Of a stretch of DNA of 64,000 nt, positions 23,715 through 35,712 are shown piece by piece. This stretch comes from Aptenodytes patagonicus (taxonomy: Eukaryota > Chordata > Aves > Sphenisciformes > Spheniscidae), in the NCBI RefSeq assembly GCF_965638725.1, contig NC_134974.1, positions 1,386,143 through 1,450,142 on the forward strand. Direction: 5' to 3'. How positions within the stretch are numbered: the first letter of the stretch is position 1; every line of letters begins with the position of its first letter. The notes beneath the pieces were generated by a model that was given only the letters and a program-made list of their open reading frames with translations, had not been told where the DNA came from and made no database searches. Position numbers and translations under genes: made by a program.

Positions 23715-26700
23715 CGGTTCCTCAGAGCAGCTCCAGGGGCTGAGCCACACTTCAGGCATGTGGTCCTTCCTAGTTACAAAACAAACTTTCCTGCATTTGT
23801 CACGTCAAAGGGTGGAGGAATCTTTGCATATTGTCTGCTCTTAAGCAATTATTAGTTGAAAGGTATCACATCCATGTTGCAGCCTACAGAAATCTTTCAT
23901 CTCAAAATAGGGGCAGAATTCACCCTTAGTTTCTGTCTGCTCATTGCAGGAATTGACTTCCTTCTTCCACTTGTCCAAGCTTCAAAGCACATAACTCAGA
24001 TCAGTAGAACGGAGGATTGCTGATTTGACAAAATAGACTTTATTGATTTTGTCGTGCCTGGTGTAAAGGTTTTCAAACCTTTTAATTGCAAGGGGAGATG
24101 AAACTTAGAGACCTTTATACCACCCTGGCAAGATACCTTTCTGCTCCCTTTTTATCCCCACTCTCTTTCTCCTCAATAGGTGGGAAAAAAACCAACCCCA
24201 TAGATCACAGACCTCAGGTTCTTCAGTTATGGTGATCATCCTGTTCACAGCTACAGAGAAGCAGCTCTGTGACATAAGGGCCTTTCTGATATTAACAGTG
24301 AGTTTCTACAGCCTATTTTGAAGGGGTGGTGGAGAGAGGGGAAACGGGACTTACGTGCTGCAGAAGTCTTCTTATCCCACTTCATTCCTGGTGAATATAT
24401 ATTGCCCTAGTTAAAAACAATACAAAAAAGGGCAAGGAAATCCTTGCTTAGAAATGCTAGGAAGGAATTAGCTTCATGCATAAGTTACTCCAAAATGTAC
24501 CGCTTTTAACAACAACTTTGTTCTGAAACATCACGTTGGACCCTTTCAGGCAGCGGATCCTGGTCTAGCTATGTACAGGAGTTTGCAATAAATAAATTTA
24601 CAACTGGAAAATTGTATCCAGCTCCTCACCTGATGTTACAGACCACAGGTGAAAACAAGTGGTCAAATTCTGGGGGCCTCCTCCACCTGCATATAAATTT
24701 GATGATCTTAAAGGATTTATATGTCAAAAATATTGCTTACAGCATTTAGTAATTGGAGAGCTGAATTAGGTTACCCATGATGATTCCCTCTTGACAGCAA
24801 AACTCATTTAAGGAACCATGTCCTTGCCCTACCGTGAGCTGTAACCTGCACTCCTGTGGATTTATCAGGCAGGATGGAAATGCTCTGTTTTCTTTGCTAT
24901 TTATTATGAACAGAGACATTACCCTGGTCTTGCTCCTGAACCTACTAGGGAAACTACAACATGGAAAACAGAAAATAACATCAAGTCTAGACCCAGGGCA
25001 AGGTGAAGATGTCCCGGTTAAGGCACAGTGGTCTGGAGCAGATTTCCAGCGTAACCTTTGCCAAGAATTTGGGGAGAGGTTTTTAGATGCCCTCGTTTTC
25101 CTGCATGTGTTGGGGCAAGGACAACCCGCCCTCTGCCCTCGCTGCAGGAGGCTCTCCCCAGTGGGGATAGTAATCCTTTCTTTCACCATACCTAAAACTA
25201 GTTGGTTTCGTTTATTGGTTCCTGACAGCAGTGACTGTCTGAGCTCTCTGTTTTTGTGGTATCTGGGCATCAACCTCATTTACATAAGCTAAGTGATAAT
25301 AGAATCATAATTATAAATAATAACACTAACAAGTACAAGACATGCCCGAGATCGCCTCCCAGAGGCTCACTTAATTGCCAAGAGATGTTTGGTAAATTAT
25401 TTGGCCTCTGTCTTAATCATCTCTTCTAGAAATCATGAGTAGTAATTTCCCATTTCATGCGGGTGTTACACAGGCTTGCACAGAGCAGTATTCTACCTGC
25501 TGGGAAAAATGCTTAATATAGCACAAAACTGCAAAAGGGAAAGGTTAACTTGGAGGCAGAAGAAATCAGATGAAAATCTGGCTGTGGTGTGCACCCAAAG
25601 TATGCGGTAATCCATGAGATCAGTTTAAATGAAATGAGTTTCATGGGCAAAACCCCAAGCCCCCAGGATCTGTGAGACCTGGAAGGCAGTAGCAGGGAGT
25701 CCTCGCGCTGGACTCTCCAAGTCTTGCAACAATCTCCTTGGTCCTGTGGAACACCTCTGGAATTAAATCCTTAAAAAGCCAGATGGATGATAGTCAAGGT
25801 TGCCGATGCAACACCAATGGTCATCTGAGGCAGGGCGAACTCTGAAAGGCATGATGGAAGAACGAGGGATGGTGAAGGATGTCTATAAGCTGGACATCAC
25901 AATTTTTTTTTCTTTCTGTGTTTACAAGGCAGATACTACCCTATGGAAATGACTATGAAAAGTGACCATCTGCAAGTCTTTAAGACGCACACTGTATAGT
26001 ACATACCCATGCTGCCATGACACTTGAAGGTCTGAGGAGCATGCAGGGCCAAGTTGCAGTTCCTGCTGCCAGAGTGAGCACAGTAGAGTGGCAGAGCAGT
26101 GGGGTATGGGAAATAATAAACCTGTATTTTCTGGTTTCTAGCACATGCCTCGTGGGCTCAGCATCTTTAGGAGGGCAGGTCTACACCAGGCAGAGGTCTC
26201 CTGAGCTAGGAGTCACCAGTTGCCCTTCTAAAAGGAAAGCAATGATCAGATGGTGCCTGACCTGTGCTGAATCATTATCTTCTTTTCTTCATCCTCACCC
26301 AATAGTCATCTTCCTCCTCAGAATCTGGAAATGTTCTCAGTCTATGGAGCCCTTTTTAACTCCTTCCCTGGAAATCACATTTGCTTTGTGATCACGCCAG
26401 TTTAGTTGCTGCCCATTTTAATACTCCCATCCTTATTTCTCAATCTTAGCCTTTTCTTTTTATATCTCAAGAGAATGCAAAATCCTTGATTTTTTACTGC
26501 TTTATACACAACCACTCATTTGTACAACACCCAAAAGAATTGGGTAATTTTTATTGTTGATTTCTTGATGGAATTATTAAAAGACTGAGGCTAAATAATG
26601 CACTCGGCCACACTTGTTGATTCAGTGGGAGAGCTGGGAGGAGCAATCAGCACACCAAGTCCTCATTCTTCCATCTCTTGCACTGTGACACTGAGTCAAG

Positions 26701-27772
26701 GACCATCGTTTGGAGAACTGTAAGAAACAAAATAGGAGATTGTCCAGCTCCAAGGCACTGACAACCTAAATATACATCTCCAAGACATAATGGGAAGAAA
26801 AAGTCCTGTCTACACAACACAGAAGAAAAGCTCATTTACAGGAAATTAAGGCTGTGCAGTCAGTACCCTTGAACATAACTGACACAGAATTTCTGGCATT
26901 TCTCAGTCCAGAAAAATAATAGGACAGGGACATGGTGGCTAACACAAGTTGCTGAGATTTAACCATATTATTTCTGCACTTCTGTTTCCAAATACGGTAA
27001 GCAATGCATGTTGATGTATGAAATCTTTAGGATTAGTAAAGGGTATTCCCTAAGTCAAGGCTGATCATCATGACAATGCTTCTGCCTTGGTTCTAAAGCC
27101 AGTTACATCAGCTGAAAGCTGGATATTAATTTCTGTGTTTCATATGTAAAAGTTAAGACCTGTCATTAAACAGGGCACAATCTAGCACCCTATTTTGCAG
27201 TTGTAGCTAACAGTCCAATGCTGAAGATGGACTTTGAATTTAAAAAGGATTTACAATTACTGCTTCCAAAACTCAAATTTTCTTTCTCTGTAAATGAATT
27301 GCTAGAAAAAGCAAAAAAGTTAAACTGAAATAGTAATAGAAGGATCAGACTACTGTGGCTTTGGACAAAGGTCTGAGACCTCGATGTCCAGCTCTGACTT
27401 AGTATTTGTAACCCTGTGAAAAACAAGCAAACACCAACTCATATAGAGATATTGGTTAAGTTATGACAGCAACATAATTTGAAAAATTAATTTGCAGATT
27501 CATAGCGAAGTAAATCTTGATCTCCCTCTGTCCCTAATAAAGTCAGAGTTATAACAAAGATGGAAATCCCCCCCCCTGTTTGACATGTAAGAAGTCTACA
27601 GGCTGTGAAGTAGATGGAAAACCATCCGAGGTCGAGTTTCTTAGTTACGAGAAACAGTATGTGCAACAATTACCTTGATTGAGTGACATAAGCAAAAAAG
27701 TGTATTTGAGGGACAACGAGTACAAAGGAGGACAAGAATGGTTCACTTCCCCCAGGGCAAACTGAGAAACTG
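23715..27772. other. Divergent spacer between genes 5 and 6
   Basis: About 4 kb between facing promoters. Overlapping open frames on both strands near 24.75-25.29 kb (up to 177 codons) have no recognisable domain. A possible, weak MIR-like remnant lies near 26.57-26.70 kb. Otherwise I see nothing recognisable. Confidence 0.5.
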
Positions 27773-27846
27773 TGTAAAAGAACATGTAGCCCAGAGTCTT
27801 CAAACCACTTCTCTTGAGTCTCATTTCTCTTCTGCTGTTCAACCAA
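27773..27846 (+). promoter_or_regulatory. Gene 6 altered TATA box and non-coding exon 1
   Basis: Aligning with gene 5, the TATA position reads TGTAAAAG (27773-27780) instead of TATAAAAG. Exon 1 is inferred at about 27803-27846, shares CTTCAAACCACTTCTCTT with gene 5, and ends at the donor CCAA|GTAAGT (27847). A solo LTR begins nine bases into the intron. Confidence 0.68.
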
Positions 27847-27855
27847 GTAAGTCAT

Positions 27856-28445
27856 TGTGCTGGTTTTGGCTGGGACAGAGTTAATTTTCTTCAGAGTAGC
27901 TGGTACGGGGCTATGGGTTGGCGTTGTGCTGAAAAGAGTGTTGATACTACTGGGATGTTTTTGTTGTTGCTGAGCAGTGCTTACACAGAGTCAAGGCCGT
28001 TTCTGCTTCTCACACTGCCCTGGCAACGAGTAGGCTGGGGGTGCACAAGCCGCTGGGAGGGGACACAGCTGACCCCAGCAGACCAAGGGGATTTTCCGTA
28101 CCATATGATGTCATGCCCAGCAATAGAAAGCTGGGGGAAGAAGAAGGAAGGGGGGCACGTTTGGAGTGATGGCGTTTGTCTTCCCAAGCAACCGTTACAC
28201 GTGATGGAGCCCTGCTTTCCTGGAGATGGCTGAACAGCTGCCGCCGATGGGAAGGAGCGAATGAATTCCTTATTTTGCTTGGCTTGCGTGCGCGGCTCTT
28301 GCTCTACTTCCTAGAGTGTCTTTATCTCAACCCAGGAGTTTTCTCACTTTTACCCCTCCGATTCTCTCCCCCATCCCACCCACCGGGGGGGAGTGCGCGA
28401 GCTGCTCCGTGGTGTTCACTCGCCAGCTGGGGTTGAACCACGACA
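27856..28445 (+). mobile_element. Solo LTR A, ERVL-like endogenous retrovirus family, plus orientation
   Basis: Fossil solo LTR of about 590 bp that starts TGTGCTGG and ends ACCACGACA. It is flanked by the 5-bp target duplication GTCAT (27851-27855 and 28446-28450). The 5-bp duplication fits the ERVL group. It belongs to the same family as the LTRs at 33187 and 37474 but looks like a different subfamily. It lies in intron 1 of gene 6, in sense orientation. No internal viral sequence was seen nearby. Confidence 0.85.
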
Positions 28446-28664
28446 GTCATGTTCTTTGCAGGGCAGGGGAGGGCTTGAACTAACACGTCAGTTCAATTTA
28501 CTTCTAAAGAAATTCAGATAAGGAGTGTTGTAAGAACTATTTCAAGATATGAAACAGTAATAGGAAATAGACAAAATGCATTTTACTCTATTTACACTTT
28601 CTCACCTTTAATTCTGAACAGATTTACCTGTGGCACTTGCTCTCTGAATGTGCTCCTTCGCTGC

Positions 28665-29290
28665 CACTGGTTTGAATAAATGAGGGCTCCCTTTTTCAAA
28701 CGCACCTGCACTGTCGCCCTTGACCCATGCTCTCCCCACCCTGTGTGTTTCAGCCTTACTTCCAGCCAGAAAGATGTCTTCCTACAGACAGGTCTGCAAC
28801 TACAGCAGCTACTCACCCTGCGACGTGAGCTGCCCTGCGCCATATGCAAACGCCTGGAGCCAGCCCTGCGTCACCTCCTGCGGGGACTCCCGTGCCGTGG
28901 TCTACCCACCGCCTGTGGCCATCGTCTTCCTGGGCCCCATCCTCAGCTCCTGCCCTCAGGAGAGCTTTGTGGGCACCTCAGCCCCACTGGAGATATGCAG
29001 CTCCTTTGGCTACGGGAGCTCTCTGGATGCCCAGAGCTCCTTTGGGTCCGGTGCCTCCCTGGGTGGCAGGTACTCCTACCCCTGCTATTCCCGCAGCTGT
29101 GGGATATACTGCCCTGCTAAGCCCTGCAAGGTTTCCCTGGATGGCAAGACCCAGCAGGAACAAGAGTAGTCCGCAACCTGTGAGTGAGGGGAAGGGCATG
29201 GCTTTCAGAGGGGCAGCGAGAGTCCTCAGGAGCTGGGCACACTGAGCCACCCTGAGAAACAAGCCCAGACACTATATTTCCCATCTGTAT
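28665..29290. repeat. Right arm of inverted duplication (genes 5/6)
   Basis: Partner of 22545-23205. Both begin near GGTTTGAATAAATGAGGGCT inside the intron and fade in the 3' UTR after CAAGCCCAGACACT. Confidence 0.85.
28774..29169 (+). CDS. Gene 6: diverged beta-keratin copy with rewritten tail, 131 aa
   Basis: Inverted partner of gene 5 and identical to it through residue 105 except P53L. That change turns the near-invariant FPGP core turn into FLGP. After SYPCYS the tail differs: an indel shifts the frame, the TAA used by gene 5 (here 29118-29120) is passed out of frame, and what is 3' UTR in gene 5 is read as KPCKVSLDGKTQQEQE, ending at TAG (29167-29169). The GSCGPC end is lost. The ATG at 28774 is 20 nt after the TTTCAG acceptor. 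The frame stays open and a poly(A) signal is present, so it may still be expressed, but the altered TATA box and core change suggest either decay or a new role. The tail ending TQQEQE resembles the TQQEY of gene 7. Confidence 0.85.
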   Translation: MSSYRQVCNYSSYSPCDVSCPAPYANAWSQPCVTSCGDSRAVVYPPPVAIVFLGPILSSCPQESFVGTSAPLEICSSFGYGSSLDAQSSFGSGASLGGRYSYPCYSRSCGIYCPAKPCKVSLDGKTQQEQE

Positions 29291-29424
29291 TAGATTTCTG
29301 CTCACGATGTTCTGGCTCTGTGCCTAATCCCATTTTACTTTGCTTTCGTGTAAATTTAACTTAATTCCTCTGTATTGTTCCCTGCAGTATTGCTGAGTTC
29401 TGATAAATCCCATTTGTCAGTTCC

Positions 29425-29444
29425 AATAAAATCCTTTCTGCATC
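29425..29444 (+). terminator. Gene 6 poly(A) signal and TGCATC element
   Basis: AATAAA at 29425-29430 is followed 8 nt later by TGCATC (29439-29444), about 255 nt after the stop. Confidence 0.8.
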
Positions 29445-29449
29445 ACAAT

Positions 29450-32400
29450 ATCATGTTTTCTGTTTTTATTTGTGCGGTTTCTAAATCTATAGCCCACTGA
29501 TGCTAAAATAATCCTCAGTCACTAGTCTCTTACATTAATTAAGGTGTTAAAAGGAAATCCCAGACCTTGATACAGATCCTAGAAGTTTCATAGCCATGGA
29601 TGTTGTACAAGTACTATGTTTTTGCTGTGTTTGATAGCCTTGGGATCCAAAAGAAAATCAGATGCAGGCACGTACACGGTGAACACTACCTTGGCCCCCT
29701 ATTTCCTGCATTCTCATGGAATAAATGCAACTGTCCCTGTGAGCATGGTGAGCCTCAATATCTCACAAGCAAGTGAGGCATCTGTGGAGCCCTTCCTTAG
29801 CCCTCCTGGCAACAGTTACATCCAAGCCACCATACCGTTTCTCCCAGCACATGCCAGAAGGACACGGGAAAGGAAAGGAAATGAGGGTCAGGCACAGCTA
29901 CTAAAAAATCAGGGGCAAGGGGAGCCTGGAAGGGATGGGCATACTTCAGGATTCAGTGTACAGCAAAAGGATCTCTATTCACTCCTTGCCACAACAAGCT
30001 CACAGAGGCGTTTTCCCCTGAACAAAGAAATAAATGCATCCTGAGACAGTAAGCCTGATGAGGATTACTGACTACTTCTTCTCCCGAAATGACAGTCAAA
30101 ATCTCTGATGGTCTGACTTGTGCAGTCTTGAAAACGCTAAGTTTTCCACATGCCGAAGTGCATGAACTCCTGGCATAGCCGGGCTTAACTAACCACGTTA
30201 TTGCCATGCTTATCAGCCAAGACAAAATTGCAAGCTGCAGCAGGCTGCAGCCTTGTTTTAAGGGGTCAGCACACAATATGGCCTCAGAGACCCAAGACAG
30301 CAATGCCGAGCGTAGTGCGCTGCACAGATCATTGATACAGTGGTAGAATTCCAGCATCTTCTCCAACCTCTCAAACAGAGGTTTGTCAGACTTATTGACC
30401 CCTCTACATCCTATCCCATGGGCGATGTTTGTCCACCTCCTAAAAGTCCTGGAGTACACGGGTCCAAACACACCCAGGGCGCTATCCTGGGGTATACCTG
30501 CCATTGGGATGGGGAGCAAAACATAGGCAAGTGGGATGCACTTCTGTGTCTTTCAGACACCAGCCACGGAGCGAATCCCACTGGGAAGTGCTCTGAGCAG
30601 TCTCGCTGGGACCTCGCCCTGCACAAAGCCAGCAGCCGGGCGGGTGCAGGTGTGGCTTCCTCCGGCTGGAGACTACGTGGTTAGGAATGCAGCTCTCACT
30701 TTAAAAGACAGCATTTTCACAACACCCCTGAGGTCTGGGTTGTTGTTACAGGAAAGACAATTGAGACATCAGGGCAAAGTGTTTGTCTTTGTATCAGTTT
30801 GATTCAGAGGAAGAGCTGGGAAGGAAAATACAGGTGTGCCTATTCCTGCCATTGTTACAGTTAGAATTTGGGTGGGGTTTACTTTCATGAGCAGGCCCTG
30901 CCCTCCCAGGCCAGAGGAAAGACAGAAAACCTGTCTCCGTCTGGAAGAAATAAAATAAACATGGAAGGAAAAATAGTGGGTCATACAATTTTACAGAAGG
31001 GTCACAAAGGGCAAGGAGAAGCTACTGATGCAGCCAAGCATCGCATGCACCAGGCCTCACTCATGGGAGATGATCTATCATGATTAGGATAGATGACTTA
31101 AGAGAGCAAGAAATCCTTTCAGGATGAAGCCAGAAGTAAGAAAAGAGCAAAGACGACCATTAAAAATCCCAGCAGTCTGTGCCTCCATCACCTCCCTGCC
31201 TTGTGCTAATTCTATTTTTGTTTTGTTCTTCGCTGTTTATTATTCTACCTTGCATTTCCTTCAAATATTTTGATGAAATCAGTGAGAGAGATAAACACAC
31301 GGGGATGAAGAAAAATAAACAGAGAACATGGGGGTTTTGTGCAGGGATATCTGTTTTCATCCTGCCAGCCCACACCACCACAGCTCAGTAGAGGGCAGGG
31401 ACAGGACCGTGGCCACTGGCTCCCCGCTTAGATTTACTCAGTGCAGCTGAACCACTCTGGCACTTTGAAGATGTAAATAATATTTCCTGCTGTGTAATCC
31501 TTAGCCATCTTTCCATGAAACCTCTGGAGAAATAGCACTTAGATGCACATTTTGATACAATTTTCCTTGTTCATCTCTCAGTGTCAGCTAAAGATCTGCA
31601 AGTGGAGCTGTTACAGGTCTATGGCATGGATCAGACATCTCATCTCTGGTGCCTCTGACATTTTGTTTTTTCCCCAGACAGACCCTAAATGGTTACAAAC
31701 CACCTATGGCCACCTAACACCCCTGAATTTCCTCTGATTCTTCTGACCAGAGTATGGATTTTAAGTAAAAGGTTAAACAAAAAGTCTGGTGATGTTACAT
31801 TTCAAAATGGCCTTATAGAAATCCTTCCTTCTCTAGACATGCAGAAAATCCAGGGGTGGTGCGAGTTGTCAGTCAGCTGGTAAAGTCTGCTGAGGATACT
31901 CACAACCTTATACCAAACCTGAACGTGTAAAACTAAGGTCACCTACAGCAAAATGCTTTCAGGTTTAGGAATTATGAAACTATTTAAAGATTACGCATAA
32001 AGATTGACCCATGTGAAAATAAGAGCAACAGGGTACCCTAAGCAATCTTCCGCTGTCATAGAAGTCCCTGCCTAATAATTTATAAACACATTTTCACGGA
32101 CTGTTTCAAGTTGAAGAGGTAGAAAAGGCTTCTCTGGAGATAGACTCATGTCAAACTCTTACAAGAATCATGGTTTTAGCAGAATATGCACTAAACAATT
32201 AAAGCTGCTCTTCTATCTGCATTTCAATACTCAGAAAACTATTGAGTAAATTTAATCTTAGCCAGGTTAACAGGGATCATATAACAAGAGCAGTGTCCGG
32301 AAAGAGATTTGACAATTGAGCGGTATTTTCCACTTTCTTAAGCTCCTCATGTACAGGAAACAGCCTTGCTCATGAGGACCTGCTGTTCTACCAACTGATA

Positions 32401-33186
32401 TTTGTTGCATATTCAGCTCATTTTGATGATGCAAAACATTTTCTGACTTATCCTAATTACTGTGGTGTTCCCTGCTTCATCATGTTGTCACACATCATGT
32501 TACTACATCTCATGGTTTGTTTCCTTTCAAAACTTCAATGGCCAGGTCCTTCCTGGTATCAATCCACTCCCTTTGCTGGTTTTGGGTGGGAATGAATCAA
32601 GCTCCTTTTTTGTGATTGTTTGACTTTTACATCCTTCTCCATCTTAAGTAGTATTAGGCACCTGGCTTCATGGTCCGTGATGCCACAATAATGTCCAATG
32701 TAATTTATTGCTGTAATTCATTACTTGCTGAGAGTCTGTGAGCTGAATCCTTCGCATCCCCCTAGATAACTGGCCGCTGTCAATCTGACTGATTCAAGGA
32801 GTCGAGCCCTGATGGCCATCAGGTCACCGCTACTTAAAGTCTTGCCCTGGAGAATCCTGTTAGAAGGTAGTGATAATAAACAAAAAGAGATGGAGCTTCC
32901 CCTCTCCATATGTGTCTCCTGTACTGTGCGGGTTACAGGGAAAGTTGAGGGCTAAAGCATTTATTGGTTTCTCAGGATCACTGAGATCTTTCTTGAAGAC
33001 ATCTTCCAGAAAGATCATTGATTCTTCTCACTCAATTTGAGACATCTTGAACAAATTCTGATTCCCTCCTGAAAAGTGCTCTGTGCCACTGGCTTCCGAA
33101 AACAAGGCTGCCTGTGGCCAAGAATACAGATATTGCCCAGTTCTGAAAACATTAATATTGAGTCTTGGAGTGAAGACATGCACTGG
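29450..33186. other. Intergenic region between gene 6 and LTR B
   Basis: About 3.7 kb. An unrecognised open frame of 188 codons on the minus strand (29953-30519) overlaps one of 114 codons on the plus strand; neither has a known domain or a family-type promoter. No repeat was recognised. Confidence 0.5.
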
Positions 33187-33751
33187 TGTCGTGGTTTAAC
33201 CTCAGTCAGCAACTGAGCACCACACAGCCGCTTGCTCACTTCCCCCCCCACCCCTGGTGGGGGGGGGAGAGAATTGGAAGAGTAGAAGTGAGAAAAACTC
33301 GTGGGTTGAGATAAAAAGAGTTTAATAATTGAAATAAAATAATAACAACAATAATGTAATAAAAATAATAATAATATACAAAACAAGTGATGCACAATGC
33401 AATTGCTCACCACTCGCCGACCGATGCCCAGCCAGTCCCCGAGCAGCGGCCCCCCCGGCCAGCTTTCCCCAGTTTATGTACTGAGCATGATGTCCCATGG
33501 TATGGAATGTCCCTCTGGCCAGTTGGGGTCAGCTGTCCTGGCTGTGCCCCCTCCCAGCTCCTTGTGCACCTCCAGCCTTCTCAGTTGGTAGAGCACGGGA
33601 AGCTGAAAAGCCCTTGACTAGTGTAAGCACTGCTCAGCAACAACTAAAACATCGGTGCGTTATCAACTTTGTTCTCATCCTAAATCCAAAACACAGCAGT
33701 GTACCAGCTACTAGGAAGGAAATTAACTCTATCCCTGCCGAAACCAGGACA
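33187..33751 (-). mobile_element. Solo LTR B, ERVL-like endogenous retrovirus family, minus orientation
   Basis: Fossil solo LTR of about 565 bp. In plus-strand reading it starts TGTCGTGGTTTAACC and ends AACCAGGACA. The 5-bp target duplication ACTGG is at 33182-33186 and 33752-33756. It is close to LTR C, apparently within ten percent by eye, so it is of moderate age. An AT-rich run of AATAAT-like units lies inside it. No internal region was found. Confidence 0.87.
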
Positions 33752-33756
33752 ACTGG

Positions 33757-34637
33757 AGAGGCAGCTAGATGCAAAGTTACTGAGTTGGAGTGTTTTAGGA
33801 AAACATTGTTGAAGTCATTACAGAGAGAATAATATAAACTGAGACCAGCTAAATTCAGTGGTGTTACATTCAGTTAGAGGAGATGAGGGTCTGGCACCTA
33901 AGTTTGGAAAGAAGTTTGTCCCAGAGTACACACAGAACTAACTGTAAAGCAAAGATGAGAAAAAAAAAAGAAGGTGAATAAAGAGCAGCTCTTAGAGTCT
34001 GAGTGAAGTCTCTCTTCAGACCATAAATTGCCCTTTGCTTTGGGTGTTGAGGTGACAAGATCTGTACAAGAAGTGCATACAAGTCTGGAGTGCGGTTTAA
34101 AGTCAGCAGCATTTCTACTATGCATTAACTAAATGCTCATTTTCTGCCTTACAGTGAATTGCACAGATTTGCTGGCTTTGTCGGTGCCAGCACATCAGAC
34201 CCTGACTGAGCAGCTGAAGTGGGGACATGAAGCAGGCAAAATAAGTAGCCTCACACCCTGGAGCTTCAAGGTTAATATTTACAGTCTGTCCCCCATCTCT
34301 GAGTGGATTTTAAAATGTAAGAGAGATAAAATACAATACAGTTGTCAACCCGATGGTTTTAACTTAACTGAACTACCTCTCATTACTGCAGAAGGGTAAA
34401 GCCTGGGGATTGTTTCAGAGAGGCTGAAATCTGATTAATCTGAATGTGATCAAATAGTTTAGAGAGGGATGACGTAGTAAGGTGTAAAGGAAAGCTGGGG
34501 ATTGCCTAATAACTGCAAACAGTGGGCAAAATGATTATATGCTGTGAGGAGTTAATGTGTAATCGCTTCTGTTTTGAATCTAATCAAACATCATGTGCAA
34601 AGGGTGTCTCAGATCCTCCAGGCTATCCGAGCAGCAG
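33757..34637. other. Upstream region of gene 7
   Basis: About 0.9 kb between LTR B and the gene 7 TATA box. No gene or repeat was recognised, apart from the AT-rich stretches usual for this window. Confidence 0.55.
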
Positions 34638-34702
34638 TATAAAAGCACGTGCTGCTCACATGTCTCCCAACAGCTTCTCCTGACTTCTCCTCTGGGACTT
34701 AA
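34638..34702 (+). promoter_or_regulatory. Gene 7 TATA box and non-coding exon 1
   Basis: TATAAAAGC starts at 34638. Exon 1 is inferred at about 34668-34702, contains CTGACTTCTCCTCTGG, and ends at the donor CTTAA|GTAAGT (34703). Upstream lies CCTCCAGGCTATCCGAG, related to the other promoters. The intron runs to 35691. Confidence 0.8.
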
Positions 34703-35712
34703 GTAAGTTTTTAATTCTTTGTGCCTTTGATACCCTCTTTTAGTGATAGCTCTGAATCCTACATGTCTGTCTGTCATGGCACTAACAGGGCCAGTCTCTC
34801 TGTAAAAGCAGCTCACTGATCCTGCAGAGAATTTGGGGCTGGCATTATCCAGCTTCTTGAGGGACTACTGCAGTCCTTGCTAAGTGCTTCAAGGATTCGC
34901 GACTTTTAGTTCCTAAAGCTAGTATAGAAATGAGCTGCAGCCTTATCTTGGCTTTAGTAGAAGGTGAAGCTCAGTTTTGAAACCCTGTGTGACAGGTGGT
35001 CCTAAATTTTATTGTCGTAATGCTTATTATTTTTAATTTGGAATTACCTCACCACCTCACTAGCTTGATAAAGGGATCCAATTTTAATGAAACCTAGGTC
35101 GTGCCTTTAAGTATTCCTGAGTTGAACTCGTATATGAACATGTACTTCCCTTGCTGTACAACCAACAATTTATCAAAGGTTTACAAGTTGGTAGTCCTAA
35201 GATACTGACTGCTGGAATTGGGTAGATATAACCAGGGGAACAACCACTTCAGGTGTGTCCATAAATCCTGTCCTACAGGTTAACTACTGAGAAAAGGGGG
35301 GTGGGCGAGATGGCCATTGGTCTCATGAAGCACAGAAATGTTTGTGCTCCTTTACAAGAGAACACAACTGAAGCAAGCACTGCTTAATATGGAGCCCTTT
35401 AGGATATGTTCTGGCACATTATGTATAGACATGTCAAAAGTGTAGGTTGTTTGGTGTACACAGGAAGGTTAGGAAGAGTTGCGAGTCTGGCAAGGACAGA
35501 AGATAAATGTAACTCAAACAGTGTGACTAAAAGGTGGAAGAGAGAGCCAGGAACTATGAAGTGACATCATCTCTGTTCAGGAAGCTACTCAAGTGGGTAG
35601 CTTCCTCATCAAACATGCCTGAGTGCCCGAACATAAATCTCTGACTACCATTTAATTGCTTTACACAGTCTCTTCTGCCTTTGTGTTTCAGATCCACTTC
35701 CACTACAGAACA

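Noticed and set aside
24746-25292. Overlapping open frames of 177 (minus) and 152 (plus) codons
   Set aside because: No recognisable domain, no promoter of the local type and no similarity to window genes; likely chance.
26570-26700. MIR-like text (GAGGCTAAATAATGC, CCACACTTG, GGGAGAGCTGGG)
   Set aside because: Only loose similarity; too weak to list as an element.
29953-30519. Open frame of 188 codons on the minus strand
   Set aside because: Not recognised as any gene family; overlapped by another frame on the other strand and lacking promoter or poly(A) context.
33340-33380. AT-rich trinucleotide-like run (AATAAT)
   Set aside because: It is part of solo LTR B and also present in LTR C, so not an independent microsatellite locus.
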